Positions 18,081-26,414 of a stretch of DNA of 64,000 nt are shown here, piece after piece; positions within the stretch are counted from its first letter, which is position 1, and every line of letters starts with the position of its first letter. A program made the position numbers and the translations under genes. The notes under the pieces were generated by a model. The model ran no database searches. It saw only the letters and a program-made list of their open reading frames with translations, and was not told the DNA's origin. The stretch spans positions 1 to 64,000 of the forward strand of contig CABRNK010000009.1 of NCBI GenBank assembly GCA_902472305.1. Direction: 5' to 3'. Origin of the DNA: Hominenteromicrobium sp900549945 (GTDB lineage Bacteria > Bacillota > Clostridia > Oscillospirales > Acutalibacteraceae).

Positions 18081-18140
18081 CAAGAACGATATTTCCTACT
18101 TTTTCCAACAGACAAAGAACGATATTTCCTACATTTTCCA
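18081..18140. repeat. Two direct repeats of 27 bp, 33-bp period, beside the recombinase gene
   Basis: Copies at 18081-18107 and 18114-18140 differ at two positions. Read on the minus strand, the core is GTAGGAAATATCGTTCT. They lie 60-120 nt past the recombinase stop. The minus-strand frame that directly follows the recombinase stop (to 18008) would encode GK-C/S-RKYRS twice, because the period is 11 codons. A related GGAAATA core occurs upstream of the recombinase near 18825. These could be recombinase or regulator binding sites or copies of a dispersed repeat. The rest of 17875-18196 holds only the surface-gene promoter. Confidence 0.7.
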
Positions 18141-18196
18141 TCACAAATTTTAGGGCAGGATTTTGTTTCCGGGCTATGCGGCGCCGGTTTTTTCAC

Positions 18197-18793
18197 TCAT
18201 TTCCCGTGCGCCCAGCGCAGAAACGTGTCCTGCGCGATGCCGAGCTGCCGCGCCGCTTCGCGCGAGCTGATCTGCTCCAGCCGCCACTGGGTCCTGAAAT
18301 AATCGAAATTTTCCGGCACCGTCTTGCGCGGGCGGCCGAAGCGCACGCCGCGCAGGCGCGCCGCCTCGATGCCCTCGCGCTGGCGCTGGCGGATGTTCTC
18401 GCGCTCCGTCTGCGCCACATAGGAGAGGATTTGCAGCACAAGGTCGGCGACAAAGGTGCCGGTCAGATCGCGCCCAGTCTGCCGCGTGTCGAGCAGCGGC
18501 ATATCGAGCACGACAATATCCACGCGCTTGTCCTTCGTGATGACGCGCCACTGGTTCAAAATCTCCTCGTAATTGCGCCCAAGCCGGTCGATGGATTTGA
18601 CGACGAGCACATCGCCCGGGCGCAGCCTGCGCATCAGCTTCCTGTACTGCGGCCGGTTGAAATCCTTGCCGCTGAGCTTATCCATGAAAATGTTCTCCTG
18701 CGGCACCTGAAATTCTGAAAGTGCGATCAGCTGCCTGTCCTCGTTCTGCTCTTTTGTGGATACGCGGATGTATCCGTAAATGATTTGCGCCAT
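18197..18793 (-). CDS. Serine site-specific recombinase (resolvase/invertase family)
   Basis: This 198-residue small serine recombinase starts YGYIRVSTKEQ, with the nucleophilic Ser at residue 12. The conserved DRLGRNYEE block is near residues 68-76 and the long E helix follows (LVLQILSYVAQTERENIRQR). A C-terminal helix-turn-helix (SREAARQLGIAQDTFLRW) binds DNA. Length and order match Tn3 resolvase/Gin-type enzymes. GGAGGG lies 9 nt before the ATG. No transposase or obvious invertible segment is in view. The 27-bp direct repeats just downstream are the only candidate sites. It could be a relic of a mobile element or a resident inversion enzyme. Confidence 0.9.
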   Translation of the reverse strand: MAQIIYGYIRVSTKEQNEDRQLIALSEFQVPQENIFMDKLSGKDFNRPQYRKLMRRLRPGDVLVVKSIDRLGRNYEEILNQWRVITKDKRVDIVVLDMPLLDTRQTGRDLTGTFVADLVLQILSYVAQTERENIRQRQREGIEAARLRGVRFGRPRKTVPENFDYFRTQWRLEQISSREAARQLGIAQDTFLRWAHGK

Positions 18794-18892
18794 TTGGTTA
18801 TCCCTCCGTTAATTTTTAGGTAGTATTTCCACCCGATTGCCTGAATTATAGTCTCCACAAAAGAACATTTCCAGAAAGATTATCCAAAAGCA

Positions 18893-18931
18893 AAAAGGCC
18901 GTGCGCCGGAAATCCCGGTACACAGCCTTTT
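18893..18931. terminator. Bidirectional terminator
   Basis: An 11-bp stem with one mismatch (18893-18903 with 18921-18931) has A-rich and T-rich flanks, giving U-tracts in both directions. It follows the nucleoside hydrolase remnant on the minus strand. Confidence 0.65.
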
Positions 18932-18938
18932 CTTTTCC

Positions 18939-19092
18939 TTATTTGTCCAGCACCGCAGACAGAATTTCGTAAAATTTCATCTCATCCACAGATCCTGCGA
19001 TTTCCACACCGCGGCTCGCGCAGCAGGTAGGCGAGGCAGATCGCGTCGTCAATATCGCCGCCGATGTCCGTGTCGAGCAGTATTTTCCGCAT
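18939..19092 (-). pseudogene. Nucleoside hydrolase remnant with a large internal deletion
   Basis: The start is intact: GGGAGGA, then ATG at 19092 and the peptide MRKILLDTDIGGDIDDAICL, which carries the DTD-G-D-DDA metal-site motif of inosine/uridine-preferring nucleoside hydrolases. After about 27 residues the match stops; this frame ends at 18982. Another frame then reads EIAGSVDEMKFYEILSAVLD and stops at 18939, which resembles the C-terminal end of the same family. I infer that some 250 internal codons were deleted, joining the two ends out of frame. The ribosome site and the downstream terminator both survive. The junction is near 19010-19020. Confidence 0.6.
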
Positions 19093-19143
19093 TTTTCCTC
19101 CCGTTTTCTCCGGCGCGCCGCGCGGCCCGGCGGTATAAAGAAA

Positions 19144-19177
19144 GATTCCTCCGGCGCCCTGCGGAGCCGGAGGAATC
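19144..19177 (-). terminator. Terminator of ppdK
   Basis: A perfect 12-bp stem (19144-19155 with 19166-19177) is followed on the minus strand by a T-rich stretch. It lies just past the ppdK stop at 19205. Confidence 0.8.
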
Positions 19178-19204
19178 GGAATTTATTGGCTTATGCCGCC
19201 CGCA

Positions 19205-21841
19205 TTACTTGCGCGGATTGCGGATCGCAGCCTGCGCAGCAGCGAGGCGCGCGATCGGAACGCGGAACGGAGAGCAGGACACGTAGGTCAGGCCGGCGTT
19301 GTGGCAGAACTCGACGGAGGTCGGGTCGCCGCCGTGCTCGCCGCAGATGCCGAGCTTGATGTCCGGTCTCGTGGACTTGCCGAGTTCACAGGCCATCTTG
19401 ACCAGCTTGCCGACGCCCACCTGATCGAGCTTCGCGAACGGATCGTTCTCGTAGATCTTCTTGTCGTAGTACGCGCCGAGGAACTTGCCGGCGTCGTCAC
19501 GGCTGAAGCCGAACGTCATCTGGGTCAGGTCGTTCGTGCCGAAGGAGAAGTATTCGGCCTCCTTCGCGATCTCATCGGCCGTCAGAGCGGCTCTCGGGAT
19601 CTCGATCATGGTGCCGACCTTATACTTCATCGAGGAACCGGCCTCGGCGATCAGCTTATCGGCCGTCGCGGTGACAACACCCTTGACGTACGCAAGCTCC
19701 TTGACCTCGCCGACGAGCGGGATCATGATCTCGGGCTCGATATTCCACTCCGGATGCTTCGCGGAAACATTCAGCGCAGCCTTGATGACCGCGGAGGTCT
19801 GCATCTCGGCGATTTCCGGATAGGTGACGGCCAGACGGCAGCCGCGGTGGCCCATCATCGGGTTGAACTCGTGCAGACCGGCAATGATCGCCTTGACCTG
19901 CTCGACAGTCTTGCCCGTGGAATCGGCCAGCAGCTTGATGTCTGCTTCATCGGTCGGAACGAACTCGTGAAGCGGGGGATCGAGGAAGCGGATGTTAACC
20001 GGCTCGCCCTCCATCGTCTCGTAGAGCTTCTCAAAGTCGCCCTGCTGCATCGGCTCAAGCTTCGCAAGCGCAGCCTTTCTGCCCTCGACGGTGTCGGCGC
20101 AGATCATCTCGCGGATCGCGGCGATTCTGTCCGGGTCGAAGAACATGTGCTCGGTACGGCAGAGGCCGATGCCCTCGGCGCCGAGGCGCTTCGCATCGAT
20201 CGCATTCTGCGGGGTATCCGCATTCGTGCGGACCTTCATCTGGCGGAACTTGTCCGCGAGGCCCATGATACGGCCGAAATCGCCGGAGTCCACGGAAGCC
20301 GGGACCGTCGGGATGATGCCGTCGTAGATATTGCCGGTGGAACCGTCGATGGAGATGAAATCGCCCTCGTGATACGTCTTGCCGGCAAGCTCAAACTTCT
20401 TGTTTTCCTCGTCCATCGTGATCGCGGAGCAGCCGGAGACACAGCAGGTGCCCATGCCGCGCGCGACGACGGCCGCGTGAGAGGTCATGCCGCCGCGCAC
20501 CGTCAGGATGCCCTGCGCAGCCTTCATGCCCTCGATGTCCTCCGGAGAGGTCTCGAGACGCACGAGAACGACCTTCTCGCCCTTCTCGTTCCATTCCTTC
20601 GCGTCCTCAGCAGTGAACACGACCTTGCCGCATGCAGCGCCGGGGGATGCCGCGAGAGCCTTCGCAACCGGCGTAGCGGCCTTCAGGGCCTTCGCGTCGA
20701 ACTGCGGGTGGAGCAGCGCGTCGAGGTTTCTCGGCTCGATCATCAGAACGGCCTGCTTCTCGTCGATCATGCCCTCATCGATCAGGTCGCAGGCGATCTT
20801 CAGCGCCGCGGCCGGGGTTCTCTTGCCGTTGCGGGTCTGGAGCATGTAGAGGTGCTTGTCCTCGATCGTGAACTCCATATCCTGCATGTCTCTGTAGTGG
20901 TTCTCGAGCTTGTTGCAGATCTCGACGAACTGCGCGTAAACTTCAGGCATAACTTCCTTGAGCTGGTCGATATGCTGCGGGGTGCGCACGCCGGCGACGA
21001 CGTCCTCGCCCTGCGCGTTCATCAGGAACTCGCCGGTCAGAACCTTTTCGCCGGTGGACGGGTTGCGGGTGAACGCAACGCCCGTGCCGGAGGTCTCGCC
21101 CATGTTGCCGAACGCCATCATCTGCACGTTGACAGCGGTGCCCCAGGAGTACGGGATGTCGTTGTCGCGGCGGTAGACGTTCGCACGCGGGTTGTCCCAA
21201 GAGCGGAAAACAGCCTTGATCGCGCCCATGAGCTGCTCCTTCGGGTCGCTCGGGAAGTCCTCGCCGATTTTTTCCTTGTACTCGGCCTTGAACTGGTTCG
21301 CGAGCTCCTTGAGGTCGTCTGCCGTCAGCTCGACGTCCTGCGTAACGCCCTTTTCTTCCTTCATCTTGTCGATGAGCTGCTCGAAGTATTTCTTGCCGAC
21401 TTCCATAACGACGTCGGAATACATCTGGATGAATCTTCTGTAGCAGTCGTACGCCCAGCGCGGATTGCCGGACTTCTTCGCCATAACCTCAACAACCTCT
21501 TCGTTGAGGCCGAGGTTCAGAATTGTATCCATCATGCCGGGCATCGAAGCGCGTGCGCCGGAACGGACGGAAACGAGAAGCGGGTTCTCAAGATCGCCGA
21601 ACTTCTTGCCGGTGATGCTCTCCATCTTCTCGATGTTCTCCATAATTTCAGCCTGAATGTCGTCGTTGATGCGGCGGCCATCCTCATAGTACTGCGTACA
21701 GGCCTCTGTGGAAATGGTAAAGCCCTGGGGTACAGGCAGGCCGAGATTCGTCATCTCGGCGAGGTTTGCACCTTTACCGCCGAGAAGCTCACGCATGCCG
21801 GCGTTGCCCTCTGTGAACAAATAAACGTATTTTTTGCCCAT
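19205..21841 (-). CDS. ppdK: Pyruvate, phosphate dikinase
   Basis: This 878-residue enzyme interconverts pyruvate, ATP and phosphate with phosphoenolpyruvate, AMP and pyrophosphate. The ATP-grasp domain is N-terminal (GGKGANLAEMTNLGLPVPQG). The swivelling phosphohistidine domain carries GGMTSHAAVVARGMG near residue 450, with His as phosphate carrier. The C-terminal PEP/pyruvate TIM barrel has the RTEHMFF and CGEHGGDP blocks. Length is that of the family. In fermenting Clostridia it commonly works in the glycolytic direction, linked to pyrophosphate. It is monocistronic, ending at its own terminator; a weak TATAAT-like box on the minus strand lies at 21936-21941. Confidence 0.97.
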   Translation of the reverse strand: MGKKYVYLFTEGNAGMRELLGGKGANLAEMTNLGLPVPQGFTISTEACTQYYEDGRRINDDIQAEIMENIEKMESITGKKFGDLENPLLVSVRSGARASMPGMMDTILNLGLNEEVVEVMAKKSGNPRWAYDCYRRFIQMYSDVVMEVGKKYFEQLIDKMKEEKGVTQDVELTADDLKELANQFKAEYKEKIGEDFPSDPKEQLMGAIKAVFRSWDNPRANVYRRDNDIPYSWGTAVNVQMMAFGNMGETSGTGVAFTRNPSTGEKVLTGEFLMNAQGEDVVAGVRTPQHIDQLKEVMPEVYAQFVEICNKLENHYRDMQDMEFTIEDKHLYMLQTRNGKRTPAAALKIACDLIDEGMIDEKQAVLMIEPRNLDALLHPQFDAKALKAATPVAKALAASPGAACGKVVFTAEDAKEWNEKGEKVVLVRLETSPEDIEGMKAAQGILTVRGGMTSHAAVVARGMGTCCVSGCSAITMDEENKKFELAGKTYHEGDFISIDGSTGNIYDGIIPTVPASVDSGDFGRIMGLADKFRQMKVRTNADTPQNAIDAKRLGAEGIGLCRTEHMFFDPDRIAAIREMICADTVEGRKAALAKLEPMQQGDFEKLYETMEGEPVNIRFLDPPLHEFVPTDEADIKLLADSTGKTVEQVKAIIAGLHEFNPMMGHRGCRLAVTYPEIAEMQTSAVIKAALNVSAKHPEWNIEPEIMIPLVGEVKELAYVKGVVTATADKLIAEAGSSMKYKVGTMIEIPRAALTADEIAKEAEYFSFGTNDLTQMTFGFSRDDAGKFLGAYYDKKIYENDPFAKLDQVGVGKLVKMACELGKSTRPDIKLGICGEHGGDPTSVEFCHNAGLTYVSCSPFRVPIARLAAAQAAIRNPRK

Positions 21842-22068
21842 TGGAAACTACCTCCTAAAAATTTACATCGGCAGAACCGAGTATTAACACTGTCGGACAA
21901 AACAGAAAAACGAACGCGCTGTTTCGCCGCACTCTATTATAGCAAATAATTTTTAGAATTTCCATACCTTTTTTCGATAAATCCGTGCTTTTTGGAAATT
22001 TTTCCGCACTGTGCGGGGAAACACGGTGTATTTCCGGATTTTCCTGCCCTGCGCGATACAAAATAGGC

Positions 22069-22097
22069 TTGCAAACGGCCGGTTTCGGTGGCATAAT
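22069..22097 (+). promoter_or_regulatory. Promoter of the pth-mfd operon
   Basis: TTGCAA (22069-22074), a 17-bp spacer and CATAAT (22092-22097) lie about 107 nt before the pth start. The rest of 21842-22204 shows no gene. Confidence 0.6.
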
Positions 22098-22204
22098 AGC
22101 AAGTACAGAGCGCAGCTGCCCGGGGTCCCCGGCGTCTGCGCAGTTTCCGCGTGCGCGGAAAACGCGCGCTTTAAGCGGCCCCGCAGAAGGAAAGGAGCCT
22201 GAAT

Positions 22205-22807
22205 ATGCTGAAATTTTTATCGAGGGACAACGCCCCGGGCGGCGTGGGCTGGCTGATCGCCGGCCTCGGCAACCCCGGCCCGAAATACGACCTGACCCGC
22301 CACAACGCGGGCTTCATGGTGGTCGATGCGCTTGCCGAGCGCTTCGGCTGCGACATGCGCCGCGTCAAATTCAAGGGGCTTTACGGCAAGTGTAAAATCG
22401 CCGGCGAGGACGCCGTGCTCCTAAAGCCCTCGACCTTTATGAACCTGAGCGGCCAGTCCGTGACGGAGGCGATGAATTTCTTCCATATCCCGCCCGAGCG
22501 CGTTCTGCTCGTGTTCGACGACATCTCGCTCGACGTCGGCCGCATGCGCATCCGCCTAAAGGGCAGCGACGGCGGGCATAACGGCGTGAAAAACATCATC
22601 TATTTAAGCGGCAGCGACCGCTTCCCGCGCGTAAAAATCGGCGTGGGGCACAAGCCCGAGGGCTGGGATCTCGCGAACTGGGTGCTCTCGCGCTTTTCGG
22701 GCGACGAGCAAAAGCTGCTCGATGCTGTCGCGAAAAACGCCGGCGACGCCGTGGAGCTGATCCTCTCCGGCCAGCCCGACAAGGCCATGAACCGCTTCAA
22801 TTCCTGA
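22205..22807 (+). CDS. pth: Peptidyl-tRNA hydrolase
   Basis: This 200-residue enzyme releases peptides from prematurely dropped peptidyl-tRNA. The signature GLGNPGPKYDLTRHNAGFMV holds the catalytic His (about residue 34). KPSTFMNLSGQSV and the DDISLDVGRMRIR segment are also present. The N-terminus is about 10 residues longer than in E. coli. AAAGGAG precedes the ATG. mfd follows after 20 nt, the order usual in Clostridia and Bacilli. Confidence 0.96.
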   Translation: MLKFLSRDNAPGGVGWLIAGLGNPGPKYDLTRHNAGFMVVDALAERFGCDMRRVKFKGLYGKCKIAGEDAVLLKPSTFMNLSGQSVTEAMNFFHIPPERVLLVFDDISLDVGRMRIRLKGSDGGHNGVKNIIYLSGSDRFPRVKIGVGHKPEGWDLANWVLSRFSGDEQKLLDAVAKNAGDAVELILSGQPDKAMNRFNS

Positions 22808-22827
22808 ACCGCACGAAAGGAAAGGCC

Positions 22828-25800
22828 ATGAGCATGAATTTTCTGACGGACGCGCTGCGCCGCGTCCCCGAATACCGCGCCCTCGAAAACGCCGTAAAGC
22901 GCGGCAAAACGCCGGCCGCCGTCACCGGCGTCGCCTCCGTCCACAAGGCGAACATCGTGCACGCGTTGCTCGCCGAAACCGAAAAACCCGGCCTGCTGCT
23001 CGCGGGCGACGAGGCCGAGGCTGCCCGCCTGATCGAGGATCTGAACGCGATGGGAACGCCCGCCGCGTTCTATCCCCTGCGCGATTTCAGCCTGCGCGAC
23101 ACCGAGGGCAGCTCGCACGAATACGAGCGCCAGCGCATCGAGGCGCTCACGCTGCTGCAAAACGGCGGGGCGCGCTGCATCGTGACGACGATCGACGCGG
23201 CGCTGCAATATGCCCTGCCGCCCGAAAAGCTGCGCGAGCGCACCGTGGCGCTCGAGAGCGGGCAGCAGATCACCGTGGAGGAGGCCGTGAAGGCGCTTGT
23301 GCGCTGCGGCTACATCCGCGCCGACCAGATCGACGGCACCGGCCAGTTCGCGCGCCGCGGCGGCATCGTCGATTTCTTCTCGCCCGGCGGCGAGGCGCCC
23401 GTGCGCATCGAGTTTTGGGGCGACGAAATCGACACGATCTCCTATTTTGACCCGGAGACGCAGCGCCGCACCGATCCGGTCCAGCGCGTGACGATCTCCC
23501 CCGCCGTCGAGGTCGTGCCGGACAGCCGGACGCTGCTCGCAAAAAAGATCACCGCCCACGCGGGCACGCTGCGCGGCAAGGCCGCGCCGGCTGCAAAAGA
23601 AGTTCTTCTCCGCGAGGCGGAAAAATTGCAGACCGGCCTGCACATCGGCTCGCTCGACAAATACTATACCTTTATATATGAAGCGCCCGCGACGCTGTTC
23701 AGCTACTTCGGCACGGATGCGCTGCTCTTCTTTTCCGAGGGGACGAAGCTCAAGGAGCGCATGCGCACAACGCTCTGGCAGTGGGGCGAGGACGTGCGCG
23801 GCCTGCTCGCCGAGGGCGTGCTCTGCCGCGGCCTCGACACATATTCCGAAACGTACGAATTTGCGCTGCGCCGCGCTGAGGACACCGCGAGCGTTTACAT
23901 GGACGCGTTCGCGCGCGGCAGCTACGACACGCCGGTGCAGTCGCTCTCGAACATGACCGTGCGGCAGCTCTCTGTGTGGGGCGGCAGCACGCAGCTTCTC
24001 GCCGAGGACCTCACGGCCGCGCTGCACAACCGCCATGCCTGCGTGGTGCTCGCCGGCACGGAGCGCGCCGCGATGACCGTGGCGGCCGACTTAAAGGCCG
24101 CCGGCCTGCCCGCGGGCTACATCGAAAACGCGGCGACCGTCGCGCCCGGCACCGTGGCCGTGACGACCGGCACGCTCTCCGCCGGCTTCGAATACCCGAA
24201 TGTGAAATTCACGCTGCTCACGCACGGGCGCGTGAATCAGACGAAGCAGAAACCGAAGAAAAAGGACAAGAACAGCCGCGAGATCTACAGCCTCGCCGAG
24301 CTCGTGCCGGGCGACTACGTCGTCCATTCCACGCACGGCATCGGCATTTTCGAGGGTATCCACAAGATCGACATGCAGGGCGTGACGAAGGACTACATCA
24401 AGCTGCGCTATGCGAAGAACGACACGCTGTACGTGCCGGTCACGCAGCTCGACCTCGTCGCGAAATACATCGGCCCGCGGGAGGACGCCGGCGTGAAGCT
24501 GCACCGGCTCGGCGGCGCCGAATGGCAGAAGGCCAAAACGAAGGTGCGCGCCGCCGTCAAGGACATTGCGAAGGAGCTGATCGTGCTCTACGCCCAGCGC
24601 ATGAAACAGAAGGGCTACGCCTTCCCCGAGGACACCGACTGGCAGCACGATTTCGAGGCACACTTCGAATACAACGAGACGGAGGACCAGCTCCGCTGCA
24701 TCAACGAGATCAAAAACGACATGGAGCGCGAGTCGCCGATGGACCGCCTGCTCTGCGGCGACGTTGGCTTCGGCAAGACCGAGGTCGCGCTGCGCGCGGC
24801 GTTCAAGTGCGTCACGGCCGGCAAGCAGTGCGCGATCCTCGTGCCGACGACGATCCTCGCATGGCAGCATTACCAGACGGTTTTAAAGCGCATGGAGGGC
24901 TTCCCGGTCGACGTCGAGCTGCTCTCGCGCTTCCGCACGCCGCGCCAGCAGGACGAGATCCTGCGCAAGCTCAAGCGCGGCAGCATCGATCTCATCGTCG
25001 GCACGCACCGGCTCGTCTCCAAGGACGTGCAGTTTAAGGATCTTGGCCTTGTCATCATCGACGAGGAGCAGCGCTTCGGCGTACAGCAAAAGGAGCGCCT
25101 CAAGGAGGTCTGCAAATCAGCCGACGTGCTGACGCTCTCGGCGACGCCGATCCCCCGTACGCTGAACATGGCGCTCTCCGGCATCCGCGATATGTCGGTC
25201 ATCGAGGAAGCGCCGCACGACCGCCATCCCGTACAGACCTACGTGCTCGAGTACGACCCCGGCATCATCGCCGACGCGATCAAGAAAGAGCTGCGCCGCG
25301 GCGGGCAGGTCTACTACCTGCACAACGACGTCGCCTCCATTGAGCGCGTCGCCGCCGGCATCCGGGCGCGCGTGTCCGAGGCGCGCATCGGCATCGGCCA
25401 CGGCAAGATGAGCGAGCAGGAGCTCTCCGAGGTCTGGCGCCGCCTGATGGAGCAGGAGATCGACGTACTCGTCTGCACGACGATTATCGAGACCGGCGTG
25501 GACGTACCGAATGCGAACACGCTGATCATCGACAACGCCGACCGCATGGGCCTCTCGCAGCTGCACCAGCTCCGCGGCCGCGTGGGCCGCAGCACGCGCC
25601 GCGCCTACGCCTACTTCACGTTTACGCGCGGCAAGGTGCTGAGTGAGATCTCTCAAAAGCGCCTTTCGGCGATCCGCGAGTTCACCGAGTTCGGCTCCGG
25701 CTTCAAAATCGCGATGCGTGACCTCGAGATCCGCGGCGCGGGCAACATCCTCGGCGGCGAACAGCACGGCCACATGGAGAGCGTCGGCTACGACATGTAC

Positions 25801-26301
25801 TTAAAGCTGCTGAACGAGGCCGTCGCGCTGATGAAGGGCGAAACGCCCGAAATCCCGGTGGAGGAATGCTCGGTCGACATGCAGGTGCAGGCGCACATCC
25901 CGGAAAGCTACATCGATTCCACGGCGCTGCGCCTCGAGGTATACCGCCGCATCGCCGAGATCAAGACGTACGAGGATTCGAGTGACGTCGTCGACGAGCT
26001 GATCGACCGCTTCGGCGAGCCGCCCGAAAGCGTTTACGGCCTGATCGACATCGCGCTGCTGCGCAGCCGTGCCACCTCGCTCGGCATCACCGAGGTCAAG
26101 CAGCAGGCGAACGCGATTTTGCTCTACAAGGAGAAATTCGACATGGAGCGCGTCAAGCGGCTGATTCAGGGCATGCCGAACAAGGTAATGCTCTCGGCGG
26201 GCAGCCGCCCGTACATCAGCGTCGCGCTGGCCGGAAAGCCGCCGCTCGACGTGCTCGAGGACGCGCTCAAGATCCTCTGCGGTGAAACGGAAGCCGGCTG
26301 A
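22828..26301 (+). CDS. mfd: Transcription-repair coupling factor
   Basis: This 1157-residue ATP-dependent translocase removes RNA polymerase stalled at DNA damage and recruits UvrA. A UvrB-like N-terminal module is followed near residues 490-560 by the CarD-like RNA-polymerase-interaction domain (GDYVVHSTHGIGIFEGI). The RecG-like motor follows: Walker A CGDVGFGKTEVALR, DEEQ box IIDEEQRFG, and motif VI with QLRGRVGRS. The TRCF C-terminal domain closes the protein. It is co-transcribed with pth. Confidence 0.97.
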   Translation: MSMNFLTDALRRVPEYRALENAVKRGKTPAAVTGVASVHKANIVHALLAETEKPGLLLAGDEAEAARLIEDLNAMGTPAAFYPLRDFSLRDTEGSSHEYERQRIEALTLLQNGGARCIVTTIDAALQYALPPEKLRERTVALESGQQITVEEAVKALVRCGYIRADQIDGTGQFARRGGIVDFFSPGGEAPVRIEFWGDEIDTISYFDPETQRRTDPVQRVTISPAVEVVPDSRTLLAKKITAHAGTLRGKAAPAAKEVLLREAEKLQTGLHIGSLDKYYTFIYEAPATLFSYFGTDALLFFSEGTKLKERMRTTLWQWGEDVRGLLAEGVLCRGLDTYSETYEFALRRAEDTASVYMDAFARGSYDTPVQSLSNMTVRQLSVWGGSTQLLAEDLTAALHNRHACVVLAGTERAAMTVAADLKAAGLPAGYIENAATVAPGTVAVTTGTLSAGFEYPNVKFTLLTHGRVNQTKQKPKKKDKNSREIYSLAELVPGDYVVHSTHGIGIFEGIHKIDMQGVTKDYIKLRYAKNDTLYVPVTQLDLVAKYIGPREDAGVKLHRLGGAEWQKAKTKVRAAVKDIAKELIVLYAQRMKQKGYAFPEDTDWQHDFEAHFEYNETEDQLRCINEIKNDMERESPMDRLLCGDVGFGKTEVALRAAFKCVTAGKQCAILVPTTILAWQHYQTVLKRMEGFPVDVELLSRFRTPRQQDEILRKLKRGSIDLIVGTHRLVSKDVQFKDLGLVIIDEEQRFGVQQKERLKEVCKSADVLTLSATPIPRTLNMALSGIRDMSVIEEAPHDRHPVQTYVLEYDPGIIADAIKKELRRGGQVYYLHNDVASIERVAAGIRARVSEARIGIGHGKMSEQELSEVWRRLMEQEIDVLVCTTIIETGVDVPNANTLIIDNADRMGLSQLHQLRGRVGRSTRRAYAYFTFTRGKVLSEISQKRLSAIREFTEFGSGFKIAMRDLEIRGAGNILGGEQHGHMESVGYDMYLKLLNEAVALMKGETPEIPVEECSVDMQVQAHIPESYIDSTALRLEVYRRIAEIKTYEDSSDVVDELIDRFGEPPESVYGLIDIALLRSRATSLGITEVKQQANAILLYKEKFDMERVKRLIQGMPNKVMLSAGSRPYISVALAGKPPLDVLEDALKILCGETEAG

Positions 26302-26414
26302 CCTTCACAGAAAATACACATTCCCCTGTTAATATGCTGGACAACCGGCTTTATCGGCGGTATAATAGCGAAAGCATACAAAAAAGCACATCTAAAACGA
26401 AAGGCCTGAAAAAG

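Noticed and set aside
18081..18140. Direct repeats as a classic resolvase res site
   Set aside because: The copies lack the internal dyad symmetry of res crossover sites, so the link to the recombinase stays a suggestion only.
18008..18196. Separate peptide gene, or readthrough extension of the recombinase
   Set aside because: The frame directly follows the recombinase stop in phase and starts at a GTG without a ribosome site; the repeats alone do not prove coding. Its repeat motif is noted under the direct-repeat feature.
17875..19204. Prophage or transposon island around the recombinase
   Set aside because: No integrase partner, transposase, terminal repeats, tRNA or phage structural gene is present; only one small recombinase and one decayed gene.
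19193..21949. A 918-codon plus-strand frame opposite ppdK
   Set aside because: Antisense to a complete ppdK; composition is that of a complementary-strand artefact.
22600..24036. Long minus-strand frame opposite pth and mfd
   Set aside because: Antisense shadow of recognised genes, with no motif or ribosome site.
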